Below, in pieces: positions 36,969 through 48,400 of a DNA stretch of 64,000 nucleotides (positions within the stretch are counted from its first letter, which is position 1; the number at the start of each line of letters is the position of its first letter). The DNA is from Streptomyces pyxinae (GTDB taxonomy: Bacteria; Actinomycetota; Actinomycetes; Streptomycetales; Streptomycetaceae): contig NZ_JANUGQ010000017.1 in the NCBI RefSeq assembly GCF_024756275.1, positions 1 through 64,000 on the forward strand. Direction: 5' to 3'. Below the pieces are notes generated by a model. That model saw only the letters and a list, made by a program, of their open reading frames with translations, was not told the origin of the DNA and ran no database searches. A program made the translations under genes and the position numbers.

Positions 36969-37727
36969 ATGGCCGCTTCGACCCGCGCTCGTACCGTACT
37001 CGCCCTCACCGCCGCCACCGCGCTGCTCGCCGGATGCGAGGGTCTGCCCGCCGACCAGCCGTCCGGGGGGTCCGGCGCGGCGGCTCCGGACGGGCGGTCG
37101 GCCCGGCCGCTGGACAACGCGGACGGTACGAAGCCGGGGCTGGCCGCGCTGGTCTCGGCGGCCGACCGGGCGGAGGGGCGCCGGCTGGTGGAGCGGCTCA
37201 CCACCAAGGGGCGCGGCCCCAAGACGGGGTACGAGCGGGACAAGTTCGGGCACGCCTGGCTGGACACCGCCGACGGGGTGCCGCTGGCCCGCAACGGCTG
37301 CGACACCCGCAACGACGTACTGCGCCGGGACGGCCGGCAGCCGGCCTTCCGCAAGGGCTCGGACTGCGTGGTGGTCTCGATGACCCTCCACGACCCGTAC
37401 ACCGGCAAGGACATCGCCTGGAAGAAGGCGGAGGCGGCCCGGGTGCAGATCGACCATGTGGTGCCGCTCTCCTACAGCTGGCAGCTGGGTGCCGCCCACT
37501 GGCCCGAGGCCAAGCGCCGCCAGCTCGCCAACGACCCGCTCAACCTGCTCCCCGTGGACGGCCCCACCAACGGCCGCAAGAGCGACTCCGGCCCGGCCGC
37601 CTGGCTGCCGCCGGACAAGACGATCCGGTGCGCCTACGCCACCCGCTTCGCCCAGGTCGCGCTCAAGTACCGGCTCCCCGTCACCGCCCCCGACAAGCAG
37701 ACCATGCTGGCCCAGTGCGCCGGCTGA
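36969..37727 (+). CDS. Secreted lipoprotein with HNH (DUF1524-like) nuclease domain
   Basis: A 252-residue protein. The signal peptide ends in a lipobox LLAGC23, so it should be anchored outside the membrane. Residues about 75-252 carry the domain: GYERDKFGHAWLDTADGV, CDTRNDVLRRD, then VQID162H163VVPLSYSW, ANDPLNLLPVDGPTNGRKSDSGPAAWLPP and a late Cys. D-H...N...N with a beta-beta-alpha pattern matches HNH/DUF1524 extracellular nucleases. TACCAT (36957-36962) sits 6 bases before ATG, again suggesting a leaderless transcript. Cell-surface DNA degradation is inferred. Confidence 0.85.
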   Translation: MAASTRARTVLALTAATALLAGCEGLPADQPSGGSGAAAPDGRSARPLDNADGTKPGLAALVSAADRAEGRRLVERLTTKGRGPKTGYERDKFGHAWLDTADGVPLARNGCDTRNDVLRRDGRQPAFRKGSDCVVVSMTLHDPYTGKDIAWKKAEAARVQIDHVVPLSYSWQLGAAHWPEAKRRQLANDPLNLLPVDGPTNGRKSDSGPAAWLPPDKTIRCAYATRFAQVALKYRLPVTAPDKQTMLAQCAG

Positions 37728-37816
37728 CGGAGGCGCCGGGCGGGGACCGAGCGGGCGCCACGCAGGAGCCGGGCGGGCGCTGAGCCGGCCGGCCGGGCCC
37801 GGCCGGGTGCGCCGCC

Positions 37817-38004
37817 CGCGTTCCCGGACCCGCCCGCGCTCCGGGACCCGCCCGCGCTCCGGGACCCGCCCGGGTGCGGTGGGCCCGCGCCGAACGCGCC
37901 GGAGCCGTACGGCCCGAGCCGGAGCCGTACGACCCCGAGCCGAAGCCGTACGACCCCGAGCCGAAGCCGTACGACCCCGAGCCGGAGCCGTACGACCCCG
38001 CGCC
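37817..38004. repeat. 18-bp and 21-bp tandem repeats in a 584-bp gap
   Basis: About 37817-37875 holds 2.5 copies of an 18-bp unit (CCCGCGCTCCGGGACCCG). 37901-38004 holds five units of 20-21 bp (G(G/A)AGCCGTACGACCCCGAGCC) at 37901, 37921, 37942, 37963 and 37984. Either strand can be read as a peptide repeat because 21 is a multiple of three (PEPKPYD on plus), but no start site or codon pattern supports translation. The rest of 37728-38311 shows no gene. Confidence 0.88.
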
Positions 38005-38311
38005 GGGCAGCCGGCCCCGGCGTCCGGCTGCCCGGCCCGCGCGGCGGGGCGCTCGCCGGGCTGCCCGCCCCGGTCCGGCGGCCCGTCGGTGGTACCCCCG
38101 GAGCGGAGGGTTCCGGAAGCAGGATGTACCGTACGGCGGTCCCGTGCCCGTACCGCCGGGCGCGGTCGCCGCGGCCGCCCCGACATGGCCCGGCACGCCC
38201 GTGGCGCCGCGCCGCGCCGGTGTGCCCGGGTGCGTACGGGACCGCGACCCCGGCCCGTATCGCCGTACCGCCTATCGCTGTACCCCGCCCGTCCCCGAGA
38301 GGTGTCCCAAC

Positions 38312-38656
38312 GTGAAGCAAGCCCTGGCCGTCGAGAGCGCGGCCCGTCCGACGACCGGGAACCCGCCGGGGGCGGGGCCCCGGCTGCTGCTGGCGCTGGT
38401 GCCGGTGGTGAGCCTGGGTCTGCTGGGGGCGCTGCCCTCGCTGGTGCTCGCCTGGCGCACCGGCCGCCGGGCGGAGTGGCTGGCCGCGGTCGGCTTCACC
38501 GCCGTGACGGTGGCCTGGCTGTTCGAGGCGGTGCTGACCCCGGAGGAGACCCATGGCGCCGCGTTCGGCCTGGACCTGCTGCTGATGTCGGCCGCCACGG
38601 TCGGTGCCGCCGCGCACTGCCTGTGCGTCCGGCCGGGCCGTGGGGAGCGGGCGTGA
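38312..38656 (+). CDS. Small membrane protein of unknown function
   Basis: A 114-residue protein with three predicted membrane segments (LLLALVPVVSLGLLGALPSLVLA, WLAAVGFTAVTVAWLFEAVL, LDLLLMSAATVGAAAHCLCV). GTG 38312 has GAGAGG at 38297-38302. The reading frame stays open upstream through the 21-bp repeats, so a longer proline-rich form cannot be excluded. Its stop overlaps the next gene (GTGA). Confidence 0.72.
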   Translation: MKQALAVESAARPTTGNPPGAGPRLLLALVPVVSLGLLGALPSLVLAWRTGRRAEWLAAVGFTAVTVAWLFEAVLTPEETHGAAFGLDLLLMSAATVGAAAHCLCVRPGRGERA

Positions 38657-39297
38657 AGACCCGGCGGACCTGGCGCGGTTCGGCACCGCGCCCGTCGGAC
38701 TCCCGGGCCGCCCGGGTGCGCGGGGCGCTGGCCGCCGGGGCGGGGGCGCTGCGCGGCCGGAACGGCTGGGCGCTCGGCGCGGTGGCGGTGCTGGTGCTCG
38801 GCGTGGTGGCGGCGGTGCTCATCGCCGGGCGCGGCGGCGAGAGCGGGCCGCCCGACCCCCGGGCCCGCCAGTACAAGGAGTTCGACGCCTGTCTGCTGAC
38901 GGACGAGAAGGGCATCGCCGAGGGTGCGCCCGGGGCGCCGGTCTGGGCCGGGATGCAGCGGGCGTCCCTGGAGACCCGGGCCCGGGTCACCTATGTCCCG
39001 GTGGTGGGCGAGCAGTCGGTGAAGAACGCCGGGCCGTTCCTCAACGGCCTGCTCCAGCGCGACTGCGAGCTGGTGCTGGCGGCCGGCCGGGCGCCGGTGG
39101 CGGCCGTCACCGCCGCGGCGGGCGACCACCCGGACCTCCGGTTCGTGGTGGTGCCCCCCGCGGGCTCCACGGGCTCCACCGACCCGGCCGCCAAGGGCGG
39201 GACGGCGAAGAACGTGACGGCGGTGGCACCGGGTGCGGGCGTCCCGGACGAGGTGGCCGAAAGGCTTCGACGGGCCGTCAAAGCCGCTGGTCTATAA
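38653..39297 (+). CDS. Membrane-anchored BMP/Med-like extracytoplasmic protein
   Basis: A 214-residue protein. A basic N-terminus and one membrane segment (WALGAVAVLVLGVVAAVLIAG, about 35-55) are followed by an extracytoplasmic domain: YKEFDACLLTDEKGIAEGAPGAPVWAGMQ, ARVTYVPVVGEQSVKNAGPFLNGLLQRDCELVLAAG and HPDLRFVVVP. This resembles the N-terminal lobe of BMP-family periplasmic nucleoside-binding proteins, truncated relative to full members. GTG 38653 overlaps the previous stop. Function unknown; ligand sensing is possible. Confidence 0.75.
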   Translation: MKTRRTWRGSAPRPSDSRAARVRGALAAGAGALRGRNGWALGAVAVLVLGVVAAVLIAGRGGESGPPDPRARQYKEFDACLLTDEKGIAEGAPGAPVWAGMQRASLETRARVTYVPVVGEQSVKNAGPFLNGLLQRDCELVLAAGRAPVAAVTAAAGDHPDLRFVVVPPAGSTGSTDPAAKGGTAKNVTAVAPGAGVPDEVAERLRRAVKAAGL

Positions 39298-39320
39298 CGC
39301 TCCAGCACCAGCGAGGCGTG

Positions 39321-39336
39321 TCCGATAACAATCGGA
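39321..39336. promoter_or_regulatory. Inverted repeat upstream of the first RHS gene
   Basis: TCCGAT-AACA-ATCGGA, centred about 97 bases before the RHS start, is in a short AT-richer stretch between two genes. It is a candidate operator; the binding protein is unknown. Confidence 0.4.
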
Positions 39337-39425
39337 TCTCCTGGCCGGTCTGGAGTGGAACGCTTGTGCGTGTATCAGGCAAGCTCACGAGGCTCATATA
39401 AGCATCGTGTAAAGAAGGCTCGCCC

Positions 39426-42400
39426 ATGCGCGTTCGCTGGGTCCGTAGCCCTCGCCTCTTCCCGCCGGGTCGCTCCGGCAGGCGCAGAGCGAGGGCTACG
39501 GCTCTTTCGGTTCTTGTCACCTTCTCCTTCGTCCTCAGCACCGAGACGGCCGCCGCCACCGGCGCCACCCTCCCCGCGCTGAGCATGCCCCGGCTCTCCC
39601 TCTCCGAACTGCTGGACTTCGGCGGCGACGCGGCCCCCGACACCCCCGACCAGGAGGGCGGGACCGCCGGGGGGAAGAGTCACACCGCCTCCGCCGACGC
39701 CACCAGTGCCGACGGCGGGTCCGGGCGGGAGCCCGGCAAGGGCAAGGGGGAACTCGACCCCTATCAGCGGCCCGTCGACAAGCCGCCGACGGCCACCACC
39801 GCCGCCGCCCCCGGCACGGCGGCCAGCTTCGACTCGGACACGAGCGAGCGGGACGCCCGCAAGTCGACGGCCACCTCGGACTACTACGTCAACGCCGACG
39901 GCTCCACCACCGTGCGCCACTTCACCGGGCGCGCCAACTTCAAGGCCGGCGACGGCACCTGGAAGCCGATCGACACCCGGCTGACCGAGGACGCCGACGG
40001 CCGCTTCCAGCAGCGCGCCAACTCGCTGGACGTCGAGTTCGCCCCGGACGCCGCCGACCGGCAGCTCGCCTCCGTGGACTTCGGCTCCGGCCGCAGCCTG
40101 GCGTACGCGCTGCGCGGCGCCGCCGGGGCCGAGCCCGCGGTCGCCGCCGACGGCACCGTCACCTACCCGGGCGTGCTGCCGGCCACCGACCTCCAGCTGG
40201 TGCCGCTCGCCGAGGGCTTCAAGGAGAACATCGTCCTGCGCTCGCGGGACGCCGCCAACTCCTGGCTCTTCCCGCTGGACGCCAAGGGTCTGACGCCCCG
40301 GATCGCGGACGACGGCGACGTGGAGTTCACCGCTGCCGACGGCACGGTGACCGCCACCATCCCGCACGCCTACATGACGGACGCCAAGACCGACCCGCGC
40401 TCCACCGACCCGGTCCAGTCCCGCGCCGTCAGCTACGAACTGACCACCGCCGACGGCAAGCCCGCCCTGCGGCTGACCGCCGACCGGGCCTGGCTCGACG
40501 CCCCGGAGCGGGTCTACCCGGTGACCGTCGACCCGACCGTCACGGCGAGCAACTCCACGTACGCCCAGAACACCATCGCCGGGGACCACTCCACGGAGAA
40601 CATCCTCAAGGTGGGGTCGTACGACTCCGGCACCAACCAGGCCGTGTCGTTCCTCCAGTTCCCCTCGCTGGGCACCACGCTCAAGGGACAGCGGGTCACC
40701 GCGGCCAAGCTCAACATGTACGCGATCTGGTCCGCGACCTGCACGGCGATGCCGTTCTCGGTCCACCCGATCGTCAAGACCTGGACCCCGTCCGGCGTCA
40801 AGAGCTACCCCGGCCCGGCGTTCGACCCGACCGCCATCGGCACCGCGTCGGCCGCGCCCGGCGCCTCCTGCTCCAACGCGGACGGCTCCACCGACGTCGG
40901 CGTGAAGATGCCCGTCACCCTGGGCACCGACTGGTTCGACTACCTCGCGGCGGGCGGGGCCAACAACGGTCTCGCGCTCAGCGCGCCGGTCAACGACGGG
41001 CTGCACTGGAAGAAGTTCCACAGCGACAACTCGGCCACCGCCGCCTGGCGCCCGGCCCTGGAACTGACCTACTCGCCCAACACCAAGCCGCAGGTCAACG
41101 CCCAGTACCCGCCGGAGAACTTCCAGGCCAACACCCTTCAGCCGGAGCTGCTGGTCTACGCCAGCGACGCCGACAAGGGCCCCTCGCCGCTCGGCTACAC
41201 CTTCGAGGTGTACGACGCGGACAGTGACAGCACCACCCCGGTCGTCAGCTCCGGCGCCACCCCGCTGACCAAGAGCAACTGGAAGATCCCGGCCGGGAAA
41301 CTCTCCTGGAGCAAGAACTACGTCTGGTACGTCGGCGTCAACGACGGGCTCGACGAGGTCACCTACTCCAGCCGGTTCTCCACCGCCGTCCCGCAGCCGC
41401 CGGTCACCTCGGGCCTCGCCCAGAACACCGACGGCCACGAGTTCGACCCCAGCGACGGCAACTACACCACCGACGACACCGACGCCGATGTGGAGGTGGT
41501 CGGCCCCTCGCTGGAGATCGACCGCTCCTACAACAGCCTCGACCCGCGCACCGACAGCGCCTTCGGCGCCGGCTGGTCCACCGTGGCCGACATGCAGGCG
41601 GCCGAGGTCAAGGACGGCGCCGGGCAGATCGCGAGCGTCGTCGTCACCTACCCGGGCGGCGAGCAGGTCGCGTTCGGCCGCAACGGCGACGGCACCTTCG
41701 TCCCGCCGCTGGGCCGGTACGCCCGGCTCCAGCCGGTCAGCGGCGGCGGTTACACGCTGACCGACAAGGACTACACCGTCTACACCCTGACCCAGGCCAC
41801 CGGCCGGGCGGGGGTGCGCGCGATATCCCGGATCACCGACTTCGCGGGCCGTGCGGAGACCTTCGCGTACGACGGCTCCAGCCGGCTGACGAAGATCACC
41901 AACACCAGTTCCCAGCGGTCCCTGACGCTCACCTGGGCCACCCCCTCGGGGGCGAGCGCGCCGCACGTCGCCACGGTCACCACCGATCCGGCCACGCCCG
42001 GCGACGCGTCCACCGCCCAGCTGTGGAACTACGGCTACTCCGGCGACCAGCTGACCAAGGTCTGCCCGCCGTCGGGCACCAGCGCCTGCGCCACGTACGG
42101 CTACACCACCGGCAACCACTACCGCACCACGGTCCTGGACGCCGACCCGTTCGCCTACTGGCGGCTCGGGGAGACCTCCGGCACCCAGGCCCGGGACAGC
42201 GTCGAGAACAACCAGGGCCGGTACAACGGCACCTACCGCGGTGTGACGCTCGGCTCGTCGTCCGTGCTGGCCGGCTCCACCCAGAAGACGGCCACCTTCA
42301 ACGGCACCACCTCGTACGTCGAGATGCCCAGCGCCCCCGGCGCCACCCCGTCGTACATGACCGTCTCGCTGTGGTTCAGGACGACCCAGAAGGGCGGTGT

Positions 42401-45400
42401 CCTCTTCTACTACGGCGACAAGCCGCTGAGCGCCGCCGACCCGGTCGGCACCACCACCAAGAACACCCCCGCGGTGTACGTCGGCACCGACGGCAAGCTG
42501 CGCGGCTGCCTGGCGATGTCGCCCGGCTGCATGTCCACCACCGTCTCCAAGACGGCCGTGGACGACGGCAAGTGGCACAACGCCGTCCTCACCGGGGTGG
42601 CCACCAGCCAGACCCTGTACCTCGACGGCGCCGCCCAGGGCTCCCTCTCGGGCGCCATCAACGACTGGGTGCAGCCCTACATCTCGCTCGGCGCCGGGGT
42701 GAACACCGACGGCTGGCCCGCGATGAACGCCTCCGACAAGCTGGGGCACTTCGCCGGCCAGCTCGCCGAGGTGGCCGTCTACGCCGAACCGCTCGACCCC
42801 ACGGTGATCACCGCCCAGTACCAGGCGGCCACCCGGCCCGCCGGGCTGCTGAACAAGGTGACCGCGCCGAGCGGCAAGGTCCAGTCCTCGGTCGTCTACG
42901 GCACCACCGACGACCTGGTCCAGCAGGCCACCGACGCCGACGGCGGCACCTGGAAGCTCAACCCGGCCACCGTCACCGGCTCCTCGCAGGTCTACCGCTC
43001 CGCCGTGATGGGCTCGGCCCCGGCCGGCTACTGGCGGCTGGACGACACGCTGGGCGCGCCGCAGGCGGCCAATGAACTGCACACCGGGTTCGGCACCTAC
43101 AACACCGTGACCCAGGGCGTCGCCGGTCCGTTCGGCTCCGGGGACGCCACCGCCGCGCAGTTCGACGGCACCACGTCCTACGCCGAGGTGCCCTACGGCG
43201 TCTGGCACGGCAAGAAGGACCGCGCGGTCGAGCTGTGGTTCCGTACCACCAAGCCCGGCGCCCTGGTGACCGACCAGGACGGCGCCCTCACCGACGCCGC
43301 CCCGGGCTCCCACTCGGGCGTGCTGTACGTCGGCTCGGACGGCAGGCTCCGCGGCCACTGGTACAGCGGGGGCGGCAGCGGCGGCGCCGACGTCGGTTCG
43401 GCGAAGACCGTCACCGACAACGCCTGGCACCACGCGGTGCTCTCGGCCACCGGTGACACCCAGACGCTCTACCTGGACGGCGCGAAGCAGGCGACCCACG
43501 CCGGCGCCGCCAAGGACGAGAACAACCGGCACACCTACATCGGCGCCGGAGCCCTCAAGGACTGGAAGAACGCCCCGGCCGACGTCAGCCGCTTCACCGG
43601 CGCCATCGCCGAGGTCGCGGTCTACGCCCAGGGGCTGTCCGAGGACGAGGTCCAGCAGCACTGGTCCGCGTACAAGGCGTCCTCCGGCGTCGCCCCGGTC
43701 CGCACGGTCCGGCTCACCGACCCCCGCGGCAGGACGCTGACCTACGCGTACGACGCCGAGATGGGCAACCGCCTGCTCGCCGTCACCGACACCAACGGCG
43801 CCCGGACCACCTACGGCTACGACACGGCGGGCTTCCAGCGCACCGTGACCGACGCCAACGGCAACCGGAGCGTCACCGGCCACGACATCCGGGGCAACAC
43901 GGTCTCCCAGACCGACTGCCAGGACACCGCGGCCGGCAAGTGCGCCACCGAGTACTACACGTACTTCCCGGACGCCACCACCGCGTTCCCGCCGATGGAC
44001 CCGCGCAACGACCTCCCGCTCACCGAGCGGGACGCCCGGTCCAGCGGTCCGGCGGACAACACGTATCTGACCAGCTACACCTATGACGCGGCCGGCAATG
44101 TCACCTCGGTGACCACCCCGCCGGTCGCCGGGCAGCCGGCCGGCCGCACCGCCACCACCACCTACACCACCGCCGCCACCCCGGCGGCCGAGGGCGGCAC
44201 CGCCAAGGCGCCGGCCGGGCTGATGGAGACGGTGACCACACCGGGCGGCCGGAAGACGACGTACCGCTACTCCGCCGGCGGCGACCTCGCCTCGGTGACC
44301 GACGCCAACGGCGCCGTCAAGAAGTTCACCTACGACGCGCTCGGCCGGAAGCTGACCGAGACCGAGGTGACGGAGGACCGGCCCGACGGGCTGACCACCA
44401 CCTTCACCTACGACAAGAACGACCAGGTCGCCACCGAGACCGGCCCGCCGGTCACCAACCGGGTCACCGGCGCGGCGCACCAGGCGCGGACGACCACCTC
44501 GTTCGACCTCGACGGCAATGTCGTCACCCAGTCCGTCACCGACCTGACCGGCGGTGACGCACCGCGTACGACGACGATGACGTACGACGGGCACAACCAC
44601 CTGGAGTCCCGGACCGACCCGGGCGGGGACACCACCTCGTTCGGCTACGACGACTACGGCAACAAGGTCCGCGAGACCGACCCGGCCGGCAACGTCAACA
44701 CCTACACCTTCGACGGCGAGGGCCGGCCCCTCACCACCAATCTGCTGGACTACACCGGCGACCCGGCGGACCCGTCCGAGCCGTCCACCCTGGTGCAGGA
44801 GTCCCGGGCGTACGACCCGGCAGGCCGGCTGGCGTCCATCACCGACGCCATGGGCTGGGTGACCGCGTACACCTACACCGACGACGGGCTCTCCGCCTCG
44901 GTGACGCGCCAGGACCCCGCGAGCGGGAAGTCCTTCACCGAGCAGTCCAACACCTATGACATGGCCGGGAACCTGACGAAGCAGGTGACCAACGACGGCC
45001 GCACCACGACCACCTTCGCGGTGGACGCGGCGGACCGCACCACGTCCACGGTGATCGACCCGGCCGGTGCCAACCGGACCAGCACGGTCTCCTACGACCC
45101 GGACGACAACCCGGTCTCCGAGACCGAGCACGACCCGGCGACCGGGGACACGGCGACGACCGACACCACGTACGACAACCTCGGCAACGTCACCGGCTTC
45201 ACCACCCACGACGGGACCACCGCCCCGGTGGCCCGCTACCGGCTCGACGAGACGTCCGGCAGCACGCTGACCGACTCCTCGGGCGGCAACCGCAACGGCG
45301 TCTACGGCTCCGCCGCCGGCCACGGCACCGAGCGCGGCGGCAGCGCCGTCCTCGCCGGCAAGGCCGACGCCTGGGCCGGGACCGAGGGGCCGGCCGCCGA

Positions 45401-48400
45401 CACCGGCGGCAGCTTCACCGCCGCCGCCTGGGTCAAGCTGGGCTCCACGGCGACCAACCTCACCGCCCTGGGCCAGGACGGCGACTACCACTCCGGCTTC
45501 TACCTGGGCTACCTCCAGACGGCCAACCGGTGGGCGGTCCGCTTCCCGACCCGGGACGACTCCTCCGGGGGGCTCACGCAGCAGCAGGTGACCTCCACGG
45601 CGGCCCCGGCCACCAACCAGTGGACCCACCTGGCGACCAGCTACGACGCCACCACCGGCAAGATCGCGCTCTATGTCGACGGCGTCCTCCAGGGCACCGA
45701 CGACCGCACCTCGGTCTGGTCCGCCACCGGCGGCCTCCAGATCGGCCGGGCCAAGTACAAGGGCGCCTACGTCGACGCCTGGAACGGCGCGATCGACGAC
45801 GTCCAGGTCTACGGCGAGGCGCTCACGGCGGCCGAGGTCGCCGGAGTCAAGGGCGGCACCCTGCCCGCCGCGGGCAGCGCGGTCCGCGCCACCACCTGGA
45901 AGCTGGACCAGCGCGGTCTGCCGCTCGCCATGACCGACCCGAACGGCAACACCACCGACTACGGGTACGACGAGGCGGGCCAGCAGGCCACGGTCACCGA
46001 GCCGGCGGTCCAGGCCGAGCGCGGCGGCACCGCCCCGGTGACCGTCCGGCCGGTCTCCATGACCGGCTACAACACCTTCGGCGAGACCACCGAGGTGTCC
46101 GACCCGCTCGGCAACGTCACGGTCACCGCGTACGACGCCGAGGGCCAGGAGACCTCGACCACCTCGCCGGAGTACACCGCGCCCGGCGCCGGCACCCCGG
46201 TCCGCGCCACGTCCTGGAACGAGTACAACAAGCTCGGCCAGGTCACCGCGGAGGTGGACCCGCTGGGCAACCGCACCGGCTACACCTACACCCAGCTGGG
46301 CGACCTCGCCTCGGTCACCGAACCGGGCGGCGGCACGACCCGCTACACCTACAGCGCCAACGGCGACCAGCTCTCGGCGGTCCGCCCCGACGGCGCGCGG
46401 CAGGAGACCACCTACGACTACCTCGGCCGGCCGCTGACCGACACGGACATCGTCCGCCAGCCGGTCCGGCGGGCGTACACCTCGATCAACGAGTACGACG
46501 CGCCGGGCGGCGAGCTGTCCCGGACGGTGAGCCCGACCGGCGTCACCCAGTCGTACACGTACAACGCCCTGGGCGAGACCACCGGCGTCACCGACGGCGC
46601 CGGCAACACCTCCGCCTTCACCTACGACATGGACGGCCAGGTCCGCACCGCGACGGACCCCGACGGCACCAGCACCCGCAACAGCTACGACGGCTTCGGC
46701 CGGCTCGTCGCCACCAGCGACCTGGACGCCACCGGCAAGGTGCTGCGGACCGCGCGCGCCGAGTACGACCGCGCGGGCAACGCCGTGGCCACCACCGACT
46801 ACCGGAACCACACCACCCGGCTGACGTACGACGCCTCGGGCCTGGTCACCAAGGTGGCCGAGCCGGTCTCCGCGACCGAGTCGATCACCACGACCTACGG
46901 CTACGACGCGGGCGGCAACCGGACCCGGTTCACCGACGGCCGGGGCAACCCGTTCCTGACCACCTACAACTCCTGGGGGCTGCCCGAGTCGCTGATCGAG
47001 CCGTCCACCCCCGCCCATCCGGACCTCGCGGACCGCACGTTCACCAATGTGTACGACGCGGCCGGCCGGATGAGGCAGCAGCGCGCTCCCGGCGGGGTGA
47101 CGGTCGACCACGAGTACGACGCCAAGAGCCGGCTGACCCGCCAGACGGGCCGCGGCGCCGAGGTGGAGACGCTCGACCACACCTACGCGTACGACGCCGA
47201 CGACCGGGTGACGGCCGTCGCGGGCGCCGGGGAGGACAAGGACACCTTCTCCTACGACGACCGGGGTCTGCTGCTCTCGGCGACCGGGCCCTCGGGCGAC
47301 TCGTCCTTCGCCTACGACGGCGACGGTGCGATGACCTCGCGGACGGACGCCTCGGGCACCTCGTCGTACGGCTACGACACGGCGGGCCGGCTGAAGACCG
47401 TCAAGGACGGGATCACCGGCACCCAGGCGACCTACGCCTACGACGTCAACAACAAGGTGACGTCGGTGGACTACGGTCCGGGCAAGGCCAAGCGGACCTT
47501 CAGCTACGACGCGCTGGAGCAGATCACCGGCGACCGGCTGACCTCCGCCTCCGGCAAGCAGGTCTCGTCCCTCACCTACGGGTGGGACGAGAACGGCAAC
47601 ATGACGTCGAAGAAGACGGCCGGCGTGGCGGGCGCGTCCGACAACACGTACACCTACGACTGGTCGGACCGGATCACCTCCTGGAACAACGGTTCCGCCA
47701 CCGAGGTCTACGGCTACGACGCCTCCGGCAACCGCACCCGGGTCGGCGGTGACACCTACACCTACGACGCCCGCAACCGGCTCACCTCGGACGGGCACAG
47801 CAACTACGCCTACACCGCCCGGGGCACGCTCTCCTCGGTGACCGCCGAGGACGGGACGCAGACCGCGCTCCGCTCCGACGCCTTCAACCGGGTGATCACC
47901 GAGGGGGACCGCACCTACACCTACGACGGACTCGACCGGCTCCTGGACGCCAAGTCGGCCCAGGACGGCGGGGCGTCGCTGCACACCTTCCGCTACAGCG
48001 GCGCCGGCAACGACGTGGCCTCGGACGGTTCGACGTCCTACAGCCGCGACGCCGACGGCGGGCTGCTGGGCGTGCGGACGGCGGTCTCGTCCGTGCTCGC
48101 CCTGACGGACGTGCACGACGACGTGATCGGCCAGTTCACGGCGGACGGCGAGGCACTGACCGGCTCGGCGAGCTACTCGCCGTTCGGCAAGGTGCTGAAC
48201 AGCCAGAACCTGCTGGGACAGCTGGGCTACCAGTCCGGCTGGACCGACCCGGAGACCGCCAAGGTCAACATGGCGGCCCGCTGGTACTCGCCGGAGACCG
48301 GCCAGTTCAACAGCCGGGACTCCGTGGGGCTCGACCCGGTCCCGGACTCGATCGAGGCCAACCGGTACGCCTACGCCAACGACAACCCGATGACCGGCAC

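Noticed and set aside
37817..38004. CRISPR-like appearance of the 21-bp repeats
   Set aside because: Repeats are directly adjacent with no unique spacers and no cas genes; it is a minisatellite. No CRISPR array was seen anywhere in the window.
37874..38311. Proline-rich N-terminal extension (PEPKPYD repeats) of the membrane protein at 38312
   Set aside because: The frame is open but there is no start signal, and the intervening 300 bases read as Arg/Pro/Ala noise. GTG 38312 has a good ribosome-binding site. Not fully excluded.
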